In this document: one piece after another, positions 1 to 14,500 of the stretch
Position numbering within the stretch: the first letter of the stretch is position 1
How the letters are laid out: every line of letters begins with the position of its first letter
Assembly (NCBI GenBank): GCA_034620365.1
Contig: JAQGEQ010000043.1
Coordinates: 124,001 to 188,000, forward strand
Length of the DNA stretch: 64,000 nt
From: Pegea sp. RAD2-039
Lineage: Eukaryota > Chordata > Thaliacea > Salpida > Salpidae
Reading direction: 5' to 3'
The notes under the pieces: generated by a model
Seen by the model: only the letters and a program-made list of their open reading frames with translations
Told to the model about the DNA's origin: nothing
Database searches by the model: none
Program-made: the position numbers and the translations under genes

Positions 1-1236
1 TTAATGTTTAAATTTTATTAATAGCTCTGCGGCAGTTCAAAGTATGTAAAAATAGACTCATCAGAAATAATACCAATCAAAAAGATTTAATCAAGATAAA
101 TTAAAAAGGTTATTTTAATACTTATGTATCTGACATTTTTGTCATTTATGAAATATTTGTTTTATAGAATTTTTCTAAAATAGTTGTTTGATTAGTAAAC
201 GAAAAATCAGACTGAAAAATGCTCTTGCTGAATAAATGTTCATAAAGAATCATATATCAGTCAGCACCTGTTTATTACTAGAGTTTCAGCCTGTGATGGC
301 CCTCCTTGTTTAGAAATCTGTTGCTTTATTGACTTGTTGAGCTGATTTGTAAGACTCCTATCATAACAACGAAGATGAAAGAAAACATTTTTGGAAAAGG
401 TCAACAATTATTAAGAATCATTTGTTTAGGTCAATCAAAAGTTGAAAAGGTTGTAAGTGTGTTTATAAGATAGAATAATAGATTCTGACCAATTAAATAG
501 TTTGTTATTTCATTGCTAAATTAACTTTAGTCATTACTTTTTAAATTTGTCCAAAATATTAGTTGGGTAGTCATAATTTGTTATTGGTAACTTAAATCAA
601 AACAAAATTATAAAATTTCTGTTTAACTTCTTCAACTAACAATATTTTAAATAACTTATTTTTGAAAATTTGTTTATAAAAAGTATACTGAAATAATATT
701 GACATTTATTTACAATTAGACGATTACATTTATTGTATACCGGAAGAGAAATTTGCTCAAATAATTTTCTATGTGATAGCAAGTATGAAAAATAAACAAG
801 TCAAAATTTTTAATTAATTTGATTGTAAACATTTGTGTTGTGATTAGAAATAATCTTATGATAAGCTATTTTGATTATTTTTTGATTAATTTCATTTTTA
901 AATTAATTAATCAATGTAGTTATACTAAAGATAACACTGTTTAAGAGTTGACTATTTTCCACAAAAACATTTTAATTTAAAAAAGAGAGAAATATTTTCA
1001 CGTGGCTTCGTAAACCTATCAAAATATTTGACTAATTACTTATAGTTGACGACCTGAACTTATTCAAACTGAAAGCAAATCAAATAACATTCTAAGAATA
1101 GTTTCAAATTTAAGATTGAAAAACAAATCAATAAGAGAGTAATTAAAAAATATATTTTATTGATTTTAAATTTCACATGATTACAACAGCAAAAACAATC
1201 ACCAACAACAACAAGTATAAAAAGCAATGATGTTTC
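1..1236. other. 3' flank, no gene seen
   Basis: AT-rich sequence without a convincing open frame on either strand. It lies downstream of the minus-strand gene that ends at 1237. A TTTATT at 1156-1161 reads AATAAA on the minus strand, about 75 bases past that stop, and is the likely poly(A) signal. Nothing else is supported. Confidence 0.6.
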
Positions 1237-4200
1237 TCATGAAACGCTAGAGTTATTTGTGTCTACATATTGGAGCATTTCTCTGTCAGCGGCCGCCGTA
1301 GAATCATCATTTGAGATCTTATTAGTCTCTTCCACAACCATTCCAACATCTTCTTGGATGTCTTCCAATCGCGTGACCCGGATTCGACGACCAGAACCTG
1401 ACGAGGATGATGTAGACGATGACGCTGATGAATATGGTGATGAATTTCGGAAAAAAGCTGTTGAACGAGTTTTCGCTTGTAATCTTCGCTGGTGATATTG
1501 CATACTGCTCCAAGAACGATTAGAAGCTGTTCTGGCGTCTTGATCGTTTATTATTTTTATATTTGAAGGTTTCAGCAGTTGAATTGAAGTTCCACAAGTA
1601 CATCGACCTGCGGCTGGTGCATTGTGGGTAATTGTTCGATTTAAAGGATTCAAATCTGTTTTGCTGACATCACACTTAGCAGATGACCAATTTGATTTTA
1701 GGAAGGGTTCAGTTTCGGATCGTTCATTTAACTTTTGTTTGTCTTCATTTATTTGTTTAGAAGGTGATTCAGTAATCACTTCTTGCCTATCTCTCTGCCA
1801 AGAGGAATGATTACTTGATAGAATTGGAAGTGTCTGAGGAGCTAACTCCTCAGTCTCTTCTTTTTTATAAGTAAATGATGTATTAAAATCTTCATAAGAG
1901 TTATGTTCAACAACTGCAGATGTAGTTTGTAATTTTTGTTGTTGTAAATCAGATGGTTCGATGTCAATGACAACTAGTTCGTTTTTATACTGCTTCAGGT
2001 TTGTTGCCTGCTGAAAAAGATTTCGTTATTAAGTAATTGATTGACAAGCAGGCCCTTTAATTATATAATAAAGAGTGAAGTTTTCGTTACAATTTAATAT
2101 TCTAACGAAAACCAAATACTTCTTATTGAATATTTAGTTTATAAATAAGTAGCTTTAATTTGATTTATAAATCATTTAGAACTAAGTTAAGTTGAAAATT
2201 AAAAATAGACTAAAAATTTGCAAAAAAAGAAAGAAGCGCTTTTAAGATGTCAGACGACAAGAAATTAGCTAAACAAATTAGATTATATCATGTACTTTTT
2301 TAACATTCCATATTTACTTAGTTTACAAAAATATGAAGCCAGTTTATAAAAGTAAACTTTTTCACTGAAAGCGCTATACAATGGAGTTAGTTTGCTTTAC
2401 AATACCTCGTCATACATTGATGAATCAACCTAATAAAACTGATATAGCATTTATTGCAAGTTTTTAAAGATCATTTTAGATATTTATGCAAAGAAAATTT
2501 ACTTGCTCAATAGCTTTGCTACTTGATATGTTTGGTTAGTAGCGGAGTATAGTAGTCTAAATGGTTTCTATAAGCCGAAAATATAAGATAATTGTCGATT
2601 GGTTTTCATTCTAACTCTAAATTTACTTCGGCAGTCGAACATCATAATCTCAATTTTTTCGCACAACTGCTGGTTGAAAGAAACAAACTAACAAGTTTTT
2701 TACTGCGCCAAAAAAAGCATAAAATTTAACCTGAATATTTTCAGACTTGTTCTGCAACAGCGTCACATTTTTTTGCAGTGATTTCTTTAAGGCTCGCGCT
2801 TGCTCCCTGGTAACTGTGTCACGTGACACTAAAGTGGAGCCTGAATAAAACGGCAAAATAAATTGATGAAATTATTTTTTAGACAGAATAAATTTGAAAA
2901 TACTTCCTAATTTTTTCAATCAAATCTGATCGTAACAATAATAGTAAGTTGTTAAAATGTGAATTGTTAAAAGCATAAAACATATTTTTTTAATTTATCA
3001 AATTTAGTTGTCTCTTTTTGATAGTTTATCTATTGATGAAAATTAGTGAGTTATTTGATTTATTAGAATAAAGTAATGAAGTAATAACACGTTTTGTTGA
3101 TATGCAACCATCTAAAATTAACAAATGATCTAAAAACTAGTCTCATTTTGTCTTTAATAAAATTAGTCTTGCAGAATATTGTATAAAGATCTCGTTAAAA
3201 TAAAATTAAGTTTTCGCAGCTTTGTAACTATCTATACTTTTATAGAAGTGTTGTATCTGAATCACCTATTTGTTTAATACACTTTAAGTATAACATAAGA
3301 TGTTAGTTTGTTCACACATACAGTGATAGAGTTTCATCAAATTTACTTTATCTCTTATGAATAAAACTTTAAAGGAAAATGATTGATCGAAACTTATTCA
3401 AATATTTCTTGATATCATCACCGTAACAAACTAATCAGTTTCAACAATTTTTTGTGTAATTTATTCATGTCTACTCTGATTGGCTTATTTACATAGACTT
3501 GTAATGTACAAGATAATTCAACATACGTAAATCTTTTAACTGAACTTTTTTTCTAAAATTTCAAGCTTTGTTATAGACAAATCTTAAATACAATTTTAAA
3601 AAGATTGATAAGAAAATAAAATAAATTAATTTTGAATCGAGTCTCAGGGTTACATTTATCGAGGACGGAAATTGAAAAAAAAGTTCAGAGTAGATAATAA
3701 ATTAATGGAAGCTAGACTCAAACTTTCAAAACATTCAAAACAATTTGATTTGGGTCTTACAGAAACTTAAAGCAAAGTCTTAGTGAACTAAACTTAACCA
3801 TAATAATATATATTATATAAAAAATTGCATGTATGTTTTGTTACACAATTGCTACTGAATTCGCAAATATTTCTTACAATTCAAGAAGCAAAAATGAACC
3901 AAAATTAAAAGATAAAACTCAAAGAATATCAAAAAAGCATTTCACAAAATTTCTCAACCATTTAAAAAACTTAAACGTTTCAACAAGTGACAAGGATTCA
4001 ACTATTAGCACATCCCATAAGTAGTTAGAATGTTTTTACTTTTTTAAAGTAAGTATTTTTATCAAACGAAAAGCTAATGTTCTTTTTATCGATAAAATGA
4101 ATTTAATTATTCAAACGATTACACTTAAAAATTCAATAAATTAATTCTCTTATCTAAAATAAATCTTAATAAATTACGATAAAATGAAACACAGAAAAGT

Positions 4201-4989
4201 TTCAAATCAGTGTGCGGACCAATTTCCTTTTTCTCAAGTTTTTTTAAAATCTTGATGCATTTATGAAAACTTATTTTTTGCATTTAATATAAATTTGTTC
4301 CACTTTAACAAGTAGGGATTTATTTGTTAAGTACATAATTGTTTTAAGTCTTTCAATGTCAATAACTTTTAAAGACTTGAAATTATCTTGGAGAATTTTA
4401 CTTAAGCGGTCAAATTATTGTATTTAGTTAAAGGACTGCCAAATCAGACTTAAAAGATAACAAGTTTATGTGAGTTTCACGAATGAATCATGAAGATTGA
4501 GTTATTAAAATACATTGTTAAAAGTTTAATGCAATCAATGATTTTGAAAATTTGTTTTCACAATTTCTTTTTTAATTTGATGCAACAACAAAAATTTTTA
4601 TTGTCATTACAGTGAGGTATTATTGTAAATATTTCAGAAATAGAGCTCTACAAAAACTACAACTTTTTCTAAATGCTTTCCATCAGTAACTGGATTTCTC
4701 AGTCAATAAAAATTAATCACTTTAAAATGCAATCGTAAATTTCGTATGCAGAGTCACCCTTTACTGTTAATGATCAAATATATAAATATTTTTCGATTTT
4801 GTGTTAATATAAAAGTTCTATTAAACTTCAAGCTTAAATTATTATTAAATTCTACTAAAATTCTACAGACAAAAGCTTACCGCGACTTTTGATAATTGGT
4901 ATAATATCCACACAAAAGCAAAGAATTAGACCAATAAAAGCACCAAGAAGTAATAGAGTTGCTGTGATAATCAGATGAATATGAATCAT
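1237..4989 (-). CDS. Unrecognised single-pass membrane protein with Ser-rich tail
   Basis: Three exons (4989-4881, 2840-2731, 2010-1237) join with matching phases (CGC-G/GC and CAG/CAG) into a 330-residue protein. The first exon starts with Met and encodes a strongly hydrophobic segment at about residues 3-31 (MIHIHLIITATLLLLGAFIG, then LILCFCVDII), which should be a membrane anchor or uncleaved signal. Exon 2 is a charged, helix-forming stretch (REQARALKKSLQKN), possibly a short coiled coil. The last exon is polar, with a Cys pair in GRCTCGTS and a run of about 15 residues almost all Ser near residue 270. I recognise no family, so the function is unknown. An extra small exon inside the 2-kb first intron or the 0.7-kb second intron cannot be excluded. 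The splice agreement and open frames make the gene itself likely. Confidence 0.6.
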
Positions 4990-5039
4990 GTCCCGCCAGT
5001 TTTCGTCTTACTGATGATCACTAGTATCTTCCTACTGCA

Positions 5040-5300
5040 CTACTTTTGTGCAGATTTTTTAGCAGTAAATCTCAAGCACTTTGGTCTGTAATCGATCTAA
5101 ATAAGACAAAAATGCAGATAACTTTGTGCACGGCTGGGCGGGGTAAATGCAAAGTTGAGGACCACCCATCTAGTGTAGAAACTAAGAATGTTGAATCAAC
5201 AATTAAGTATTGTACACAGTGACAAGTACAGCGGTGCCGCTGCTGACGTTGATGTTAAGAGGTACGTTCCGCTTTGCTGCACTTGGTGTTGTTGAAATTT
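5040..5300 (-). promoter_or_regulatory. Putative promoter/5' region of the membrane-protein gene
   Basis: Just upstream of the minus-strand start at 4989 the base composition rises well above the surroundings. The segment holds a GC box, GGGCGGGG at 5136-5143, the kind of site bound by Sp1/KLF factors in animals, and several CpGs around 5230-5275. In a genome this AT-rich that is unusual, so a promoter role is a fair inference. No clear TATA box was assigned. Confidence 0.35.
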
Positions 5301-8300
5301 GAACTTATGAAAGATAACAATACTCACAAAACATTGGTTTACCCGGTTACATTCTAGCAAAAAAAAAGCTGTACATCTATCAATAGAGAAAAAAGTATTT
5401 GGTTAATGTTTTTTTATAAGTCAATAATCTTAACGTTTGCGAATTTAAAGAATCTTTATTTACAGATAATTGGGCCGATGGTTTGGATCTTTCAATCAAT
5501 AAAGTTAGATTTCTATAAACTTTTAGAGTTAAAATCATCAAATAATAGTCAACTTGTAGCGATTTTTCTAAAATTGTTTATTCTACAAGTCTAGACTTTT
5601 ACTAAAAGTTAAAAGTTAATTCAATTTAATAAAAAAAGTTTATTCAAAATTGATAAAATTTAAACAAATATAAAATAATTTGCTTATAAGAATAGTTTCT
5701 ACAAAGTTTAGATAATTTTCAATATACTGAAATCTTATTAAGTACCGCCTAATCACAAATAATTTGTTTTGTACACATTACAATCGTTATTTCAAAAAGA
5801 AAAAGATCTTCCCATCATCTTAACCCAGTGTTATTTATAAATCAAAAACAAGTCAGCAACACCTGCAATCAGTTATACAATTTCAATGTTCTCTAAAGTA
5901 ATCAACAGATGGTGCTGAGAATCGGTATTAAACAGGTTTTTTTTGTGGTGTCTTTCTTCACGTCAAGTCTATTTCAATCATGTTTTGTGACGTTTTTGGC
6001 GTAATTGTAAGCAACTGTCTGTATCATTGACATCATGAACAATTCCTACCTGATATGTTAAAATATTACAAAAGAAATAATCTTCAAGTAAAAAATCTAG
6101 AATTTTTTAAATATTTAAATCATAAGTGCTTTCACATCCAAAAAGTTAACTAACAAAAGTTGTTAATGATTAATCGACAAAAACTTACTAAAAGGAGATT
6201 TTATATTCATAAAATTAAAACTCAACTGTAAAACTTTATTCACTCTTGTAAGCTTATAAATATATAATTGGTTGCTGGACAGCCTCAGGGCACTTTGTGA
6301 TAAGCTTTAGAAATTAATTTTTAATTTTTTTACACTCTATTAGTGTATGTGACAAATATTTGTTAAGCTAGGAACATGAGACATTTTTGTAATACTTCTG
6401 GAAACTATTTATAAATAAAGCCTATTTAGAAATAAGCTGAAATTTTTACAATATGTTTTATGTCTTAGCTCAGTAAATCTGAAGAAGTAATAAATCGTTT
6501 CGCCAGTGAACTTTAAATATTTCTATCAATACAGAGAAGGTAAACAGTTTTTTGTAAAACTTTAAGAAAATAAGCAACAAACTATCTTTTTGTAAATTTC
6601 TTTCCAGTTGTTGTGTTGTTTAAAACTTTTCTAAGTTTAATATTTTATTTAAACAACTAAATTAGATATTAGTGAATCACCAACAGAAGCTTCAATCAGT
6701 AGTCTTTGCATCATTTTACAGTTTCCCTAATCACTGAACCATAACACAATCTTCTGTTGTAGATCAACATTTCCAAAAAACTGAGTTTCTGCAATAGTTA
6801 GTAAATAAATTCAAACTGCTTTTTAATCACTAGCTGCTACACTAACTAACTAAACACCTGCTTTCCATGAGTAAGAATAATTCAAGCTACGTTAAAAAAT
6901 ATAAGTCAAACTTGAGATAAAATAATTTCGCTGGATTAGTAGCTTCAGCAAATGTTCTGAAACTGGTGGGAGTTATTCAGTGAACCATTTCAATCACTCT
7001 GTCTATAAGAAAAAGCAAAAAAAAAAAGAAATTGAAATGAATAACACCTGCTAAAGCAACTCGTGTTGTTATACATCGTCTCTGTTCACTTAAAACATCA
7101 AATAAAAGTTATCAGCTGCAGCCAATCCTTTCAGAGACTAGTATTTGAGGTATTTCAAAGCTAAGAGATTTTTTCGTTTACAGCTGATCGTTCTTTTTGG
7201 GGTTTTTATGTTAAGCAATAAAGTTCAAATTTTATAAGTACGCTATAAACTTTTTGATGCAAGCTTTTATTTTCATGGAAAACGAAGCAGTTAAACAAAA
7301 AGCGGCCATGACGTCATCAGCTTCTGCTGATAACTGTATACTTATTGTGAGTATAACGCAATTGAATACAAATTTAAAGACAAAATTAAGATTCGTAAGC
7401 TCAAAAGATACAAATAAAATTATTGTTGAAAAATATCAAATAAATAAAAGTGGAATCTGAGTATCTTTATTATTCAAAAATATAGTCAACTTTAACTTAC
7501 GCTGATTAAAAATCTCTGCTAGCATTTTAAACTTAGAAAAAAATTCAGACAGAATACTGCTTGTTAAAAACTTTAAAAACTATTACAAAAACTTTGATCG
7601 TCTTATCACGTTCTATTTTCCAGTTTTAACTGAAACAACAACTTCTGGAGACGTCTGTACTTTGTCGCCAGACTGTACTAGGATAGTCACATACCAAAGC
7701 CCATTTCTCTCTCTCTTCTTTTCAATGATTTAAACTATGCGATGATAGCGTTTTTCTTCGTTGCTTGGGGCAACTCTACTATTGCTACGTAGTCAGTAAA
7801 ACGGCCATGATTAATTACAGCGAGCGAAAAGACGAGTAGTAATTCACTACTGCCTATCTCGAAAGCTAATCATCACTCGCGATTTGGCATAGATGCATAA
7901 CAATTGTTTTGTTTCTGAACCTAGTTTAGGAACATGATCATCAATTTTCTATCTGTTACGAGCAGAAGTCGAAACTTAAAGAACGCTGATTCTTGAATTA
8001 AAGTTTCAAGGCCAAAAACTGTAAGAGAAGAAGTAGACAAAGCAATCGACGTACGCTACATGCTGCATCAATTTGCAGTAGAATACCTAATGTAAAACGG
8101 CCTTAACAAACATTGGCTAGAATTACATGTAAGGTTTTTTCTTGTATTTATTAACATGTAAAAGAGTTTTGTTTATAAGTAAATAGTAAGCTAAGATAAG
8201 ATATAAATTTGTAATATTATTTGATGTTGTTGGGGAATATTTGTGACGCACAGTTTTAAAGTATAATTTTGTTACACATATTTTGTACATAATATTTTAG

Positions 8301-10130
8301 TTTTAACTTCTTAAATTTACTGGGTTTTACATTGTAAAGACTATATAACAAAATAGTTTTTTAAATAGTTGTTTGACATTCAGATTGTTGTGTTAACCTT
8401 AGTACAAGAAATCATAGTTAGTTGTAGTAAATTGCAGCCGAATGTAAAATGAAAAGTTTTAAAAGAAAATAGATTTAGTTAGCTATAAACTTTCAAACCT
8501 ACAAGGATAGAAAGTAGCAAGGCTAACATTTGATCATAAATTTAAAAAAAATCGTTCTAAAAAGCAGTTTAGTTTCATTATAAAGTGATTTTAATTGTAG
8601 TGGACATAATATCAGTTAGTTTTTAGAATAGAAATGATAACAATATATGAATATAAGTTCAATTTAAGTTACATTTCATTTAGTTTTATATGTACATCCG
8701 TTTGAACCACAATTCAAAAATATTTTTAATTTGTGGATTATTTGATAGTTATTTTTTTTATGTTCAATTGTTTTTTTATAGATAAAAAATTAAAAAAATT
8801 TGTAAGATTAACTTTCTCTTACTTAAAAAACTAATCAAGTATACCGCTTGGCAAAAATAACTAAATTAGATTAGTTAGTATTATCAATAATAAAATATTT
8901 AAATAAGTTGCAATTATGATTTAATCAGCTGTTTATACAATTTAAAGTTCTCGTAGACTTGCTTTAAACATGACTGCTGAAATGAAAGCAAATGAAAATT
9001 AACTGAACAATTTTTTAGTCTTCATAAGAATTATCAAAATTCTTCATTAACTATACTTTACTAATGGCTTGAATGTTTAATTATTTCTTTAATTTGTCAC
9101 AGCTAAAAACATTACACGTGACAAACCTTTAAAATACTTGATAATTTAAAAATTCTTGTAATAATTTATTTTTATGATGAAAATTTTGTAGAGAAATTAA
9201 CTTTCAGCAAATTTTATAAAAGCAAATTTCGAAATTTGATACGAAGAGATTTTTTAAAACTTTGAAGAATATATATTATTCATATATATATATCACATAC
9301 TTGCAGAGGTTTATTTAACTGTAAAAGTATTTTTTAGCTCTGAATATAAGTATTATTTTAAATTTTGAATAATTTAATTAAGTTTCTTAAAATTTTAAAA
9401 CTATTTTAATGATACGAAACTGAGATTAGAAATTCTTTATAGAGACAAATTCAGTAAGTTTAATGATGAAAGTTAAGTGCCTACTCATCCAGTAAAAGTA
9501 GCACTTAAAATGTTTTAACTCGGACTTGAGATACAAAATTACATTCACTGATTGCTTATAAAATTACTAGTTAAAAATAAATACAAAAGTATCTTATAAA
9601 TATTTTTTAAGTTCTTAGTCCAATTTATGAAATACTTCTTGAAATCAATTTTTGCGTCTTTTGTAATTTATTAAGTTTAAAATGATTGTTTTTACAGAAT
9701 TTACAATTAATCGAATTATATTTTCTTTATTGACTGCTTTTGTATCTTTAAGTTAAGTTGTAGTCTTAAAATTTATAAGTTGCCAGTAACTATAATTTAA
9801 GTTTAAGCAAATTGAGCTTCAACCTTTTTTTTAAGGCATTTAATAATTCAAATTTTAGTAGAAGTAGAAAAGATTATACATACAATATGTGATGATAAAA
9901 TTATGGTTAAAGTAATATGTGATGATAATAACTCTATAAGCGAGCTTTATTATATTTTAAATTTTACACAATACAAACGATGACAAACACGAAATAATAC
10001 TGATTCATACTGTACAACAGATTCTGTATAACACGTGTTTGTCTAGGCCTTCTGCAAATAGCATTTATGTATGCAATAGTGTGATCTTCTGTTAAACCAT
10101 AAATCTGTTATTGTTATAAAAAATATTATA
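5301..10130. other. Long intergenic stretch, no gene recognised
   Basis: About 4.8 kb, mostly AT-rich. Small open frames at 5406-5594 and 7254-7460 show no family resemblance or splice partners. The second contains one TGACGTCA octamer (7309-7316). Composition is higher in GC at 7600-7900, where a 6-bp inverted repeat with a 5-base loop sits at 7835-7851 (AGTAGT/ACTACT). An AT dinucleotide run lies near 9270-9295. I see no RNA gene. Confidence 0.5.
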
Positions 10131-10139
10131 TTCTTTCTA

Positions 10140-11110
10140 GCGAAATAATTGGATCAAACGGTGCAAACGTCCTATACATAGTGGGTTTTTTTGCGACACC
10201 TTCTGATTATCTATTGGATAAACCTTATTGCCATATAGACTATATGATTGTAGTCTTCCATTTGACCATCCCCTTGTGGATAAAGTCCATTTGTTTTACC
10301 AAATAGTTTTTCTCCAAATAAAAGGAAAACGTACAACAACGGTATGAAAGATAGAAAGAAAGTTCAAACGGGAAAAAGCTTGTGCTTGCCAAAATATTTG
10401 TCCAACAGCCGCAGTATGCTGGGCTTCTGTGATCTCTTTACTTTTTTTGCCGGTCGCCCAGACGTGAAGGTCTATTTCAAAGCTCTAGTCAGTAGCTTGG
10501 ACGCCTATGGATCTCCACTTTCACAGTATCGGTTGAAATCATTTCGCCAATCCTCATCTCTTCCGCCGAGGTTCTTACGACCTCTACGGAGCTCACTGAT
10601 TTGAATTGGGAAACGCTAATGCCTCTCTACTTGCAGTTCATTGGTGCTTCAGGCTCCATCTTCCTTGCACCACTAATTCTTCTTGTGGACCTACTAACTC
10701 AAACACCACTTTGTGAAGGGACATATGTTATATTATGTGCAGATAGATGTGCCTCAGAATTGAGAAATAGAATTTGAAAATGATTAGGATATTGTTGAAA
10801 GATCAGTTTCTAAAAGTTGGAACGATCACAGGCCTCCTCATTCCCGCCTGAAAATTTAAAGGATATTTTGAAACCAAATGGAATAACAATTTATTGAGTG
10901 ACGGATTCAAAGTAAGGAAACCTAATTTTTCTTTGCTTAGTGAGATAAATTGTTTAGCACCAAAGGTAGGAGTACTCTTATTCATATAATCTTTATATAA
11001 ACAACCTGGTGATTTGTCTATAAACAAAATGGACTCTAACACTAAATCTTTACGAGCTGGACTAAGTTTTGATGAAGTGGTATTTTCGAAAATGCTCGGG
11101 ATAGGCCGTT
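10140..11110. pseudogene. GC-elevated relic of an unknown coding sequence
   Basis: A roughly 1-kb island is much richer in GC than its flanks and holds protein-like open segments in several frames that do not join into one gene. On the plus strand these include a frame after a splice-like ttctttctag (…GSNGANVLYIVGFFATPSDY…, 10141-10300) and another at about 10505-10777 (…LMPLYLQFIGASGSIFLAPL…). On the minus strand a frame of about 110 codons covers 10803-11120 (…LESILFIDKSPGCLYKDYMN…) and a further one follows at 10690-10810. The shifts and stops suggest a decayed gene or mobile-element fragment. I do not recognise the family, and which strand was coding is uncertain. Confidence 0.3.
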
Positions 11111-11583
11111 ATAATGTCCAAGCATTAATAAAAAATATATCAATTTTAGCTGACACACATTAGAAACAAAAGCTGCAAATCTATCAATGATTAATTTTCT
11201 GAGATATAATTCTCATTCAATAATGATTTTCTCTAAAAGCTATTGAGAAAAACATGCTAAGATGGACGCACCAATAATTTTCATTTTGTAAAAGCAAAAC
11301 ATTCTTCGTGTGGTAAAATAGTTATAGATTACTCTTAGTTAATATTGTTTAAATCAGCATTAATAAATTGACTTTGTGTTAATCCAAATATTATGCAACA
11401 TATGATTTCTTAACACTTGTGGCGCTAAAGAAATATCAGAGTTGCTATAGTAAATACATTTTATTATTATTGCAGTTAAAGTCCCTGCCTTATTATATCA
11501 TATTAGAAATTTATTAATTCGAAAAGCATCAAAAATATAATAGAAATTGAGTTTCCTATTGAAGTTTATAAAATAAATGAAAA

Positions 11584-14500
11584 ATGGCAAAATTTGTAAT
11601 TGCAGGTAATTAGCTGTAAACTTTTCTAAAATTGTATTTTTAGCATAGCTTTTTCTTAAGAAGAAATTATTTGCTACATTCTATGATAAGATTCTAGTAA
11701 ATTCTATCTATTAAAAATTGTAAGCCATATATTAAAAAATGAATTTTTTTATGGAATCTTAATACTCATAGATACTATTTATAGTTTTTTTTATATAACA
11801 AATTTTAATAATTAGTTGGTTTGTTAAAAATAAAACTTGTTTAGTTTTATAAACATTATTTTTATTATAGAATTCTTACATATCATAAAAACGAATATGT
11901 TAGTATTTGTATCATTATCAGGAAATTTAATTATTATATGAAACAATCTTTTCTGACTTCTATCAAGCTACTGCTTTTTTATAATTTATATGATCATTTC
12001 TTTTCAAATAAAATTTATTGTCCAATAAACTGCTATTAGAACACAATTATTAATTTCTAACTAGATATTCAAAATATAAGACTTTCAATTTTTGATAAAA
12101 TCTGATATTATAACACAATAGTAGGTAGTGAAGTAAGAATTAATAGCTACACTTATTATTTATAGGTGCTGATAATTGCCCATATTTTGCCAAGTTAGAA
12201 TTTTTAGCTGATTCATTAGCTAGAAATCTTCCTGAATTCAAAGTAAATGTTTCTTAGTTATTTAGTTAGTTTTTTCTAATTGTAGAATAATTTCTTTAAA
12301 ATAATTCTAAACATTTTAATGTATAAGCTAGACTTGAATCTATAAGATAGACTTTAATAAGTAATATGCATTTTTTATGGAAAAATAATATTTTTTTTTG
12401 AGTTATATTTAAAAAAAATAAATTTTTGTACTATAGCTTCATAAAATAGTTAAAACAAATGAAGAATGGACTGTTTGGTTGGATACAATTTGTAAAAAAA
12501 ATAGCTGGGTTCACTATGAAAGTCCAATAGTGTGGAGAGAGCTTGTTGAAAGAGGAGGTAAAGGAAAATTAATTGGAGGATTTAATGACTTTATGGAGTA
12601 TGCCAAAGTAATCTCAAAACTATACAAGTATTGTACTTAGCAATATGTAGATAATTGGATTGTAATTATCTCATATGGAAGATTTATTACTAAATTATGC
12701 TAACAATATTCTATAGAAAATTTGCTGAAGTTTTTGAGACTTATAAAGAAATCAACCTTCTCACAAACTAGATTCTTAAATACTTTACTAATTTTGCATA
12801 CATTTATACAAATTAGAATTGTTTAATGTTAACAAACTTACTTTTGTTTACTATATTTACTGTTTTTTTAATCTTATTATGCAAATTAACTGTAACTTAC
12901 ACTACCTTTATAACCTACCAAAGCTTAATCGCATGATGACAGGCTTGAGTAAGAAAAATATCTAATCAATTTAAAACTATTGAATAAAAAAGCCCTGAGT
13001 ATACCTAAACAATTTCAATTGTACTTTTCATTGTGATGGATACAAACTTTTTTAAGTTTCAGGTTTTTATTTAATGAATTATTAATCAAAAGTGAAACAC
13101 GGAAATAAGTGAAACTCGTAAAATATTCATCTTTACTTCCTCATTTATATAATTGAAAAAATTTCAAAATAAGCTTTCTTGAGCTTTGGCAAATTTAAAA
13201 GTTTATAACCTATTTAAAAAAGTTTACTGAAAAATATTCCAAGGGCCCCGTATATTCTTCTCAAAGTGAATTCTTTGGTGTGTAAATTTGAATGTCTCAT
13301 AAACACTTTTCCTACCCAAGCACAAGATTTGTCTTTAAGACAAATTTTCAAATGGAACGATAAAGATGATTTTTATACGATTGTTGTTAAATAATTTTGC
13401 AGTGTTACTACAATCTTGAATCTGATATGAAAACTGAAATGATGATAAAGATCAGAGATGAAAATGTAATTCAACTAGCTCTTGAACAAGCAGAAGAAAA
13501 ACATCAAAGATCTAGAATCAAACCAAAAAAGCTTTGTATCATAAAGTAAATTATGTTTTTAATTATAGATTTTTTCTTTTTTTCCCTTTAGAATAAGTAA
13601 AATATTGCTAGTTAGAGTTATTGGTTTATTATTTTATAAAAGCCTTTTTGTTTATTTTTTATTTTACATTTTCATTGATTCACAATATTTGTAGTTCAAA
13701 AAACCCGGTTGCCTATCATTTATGCCCTTTAATAGCCAATGGAGATGTTTTAGGACCGGATAAAGAAGTATCAATTTGTTTGTATGATTCTGGTAGTCAA
13801 GAAGAGTATGTTAAAAGTTAAACGATGAGTTTTATCAACAAAATGCTTTCTAATAACTTTTATTGCAGCTATGATGATGGAAACGTTTGACCTTTGCAGT
13901 AAACCTTTAAGAAAAATTTCGCTATCAAATACTTTACAAGAAGCAGTTAAAAATGCTTTTTGTGTTATTATTCTTGATGATGAAAGCTTAAAAAGAAATC
14001 CTGAAGAAAACAAGATTGATTGGATTGAAAGAAATAGAAAAAAATTCAAGAAATACGCAAAAGTTTTTGCTACTAACTGTTTAAAAACTACCAAAGTAAT
14101 TATTTCAATAAAATTATAAATGTTTTTTGCTTATCATAATAAACAGTTTTAAGATTATTAAATCGAAGATTTTCTTGTCATCGATTTTTCAAGCTTTCTT
14201 ATTAACTTACATGAAGACTTTCGAATTCAATGTCAACTTACTTCAATTCTGTCATTTAAATGATTTTGAATTTTTTCTAGATTATTGTGACAGGAGGAGG
14301 TTTAATCAATTTTCAAACAATGACTTTACAAACGTCTCAACAAGTTCTTTCAGATGTAAACATCGTAGCTTGTTCTTCGAGCAGTGTAAGTATCATTATA
14401 ATTAACTTCATTTAATATTCAACAAAATATTAAAAAATCACCCTCAAATCTTTTACAGAAGCCTCACTTTATTTAAATAGCAATAAAACCTTTTTTGCTT

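Noticed and set aside
3833..4024. Plus-strand open frame of 63 codons
   Set aside because: Lys/Ser-rich low-complexity sequence with no splice partners; it lies in the first intron of the minus-strand membrane-protein gene.
13771..14094. Minus-strand frame of 107 codons
   Set aside because: It lies opposite MDH1B exons that match the family on the plus strand; it is an antisense shadow.
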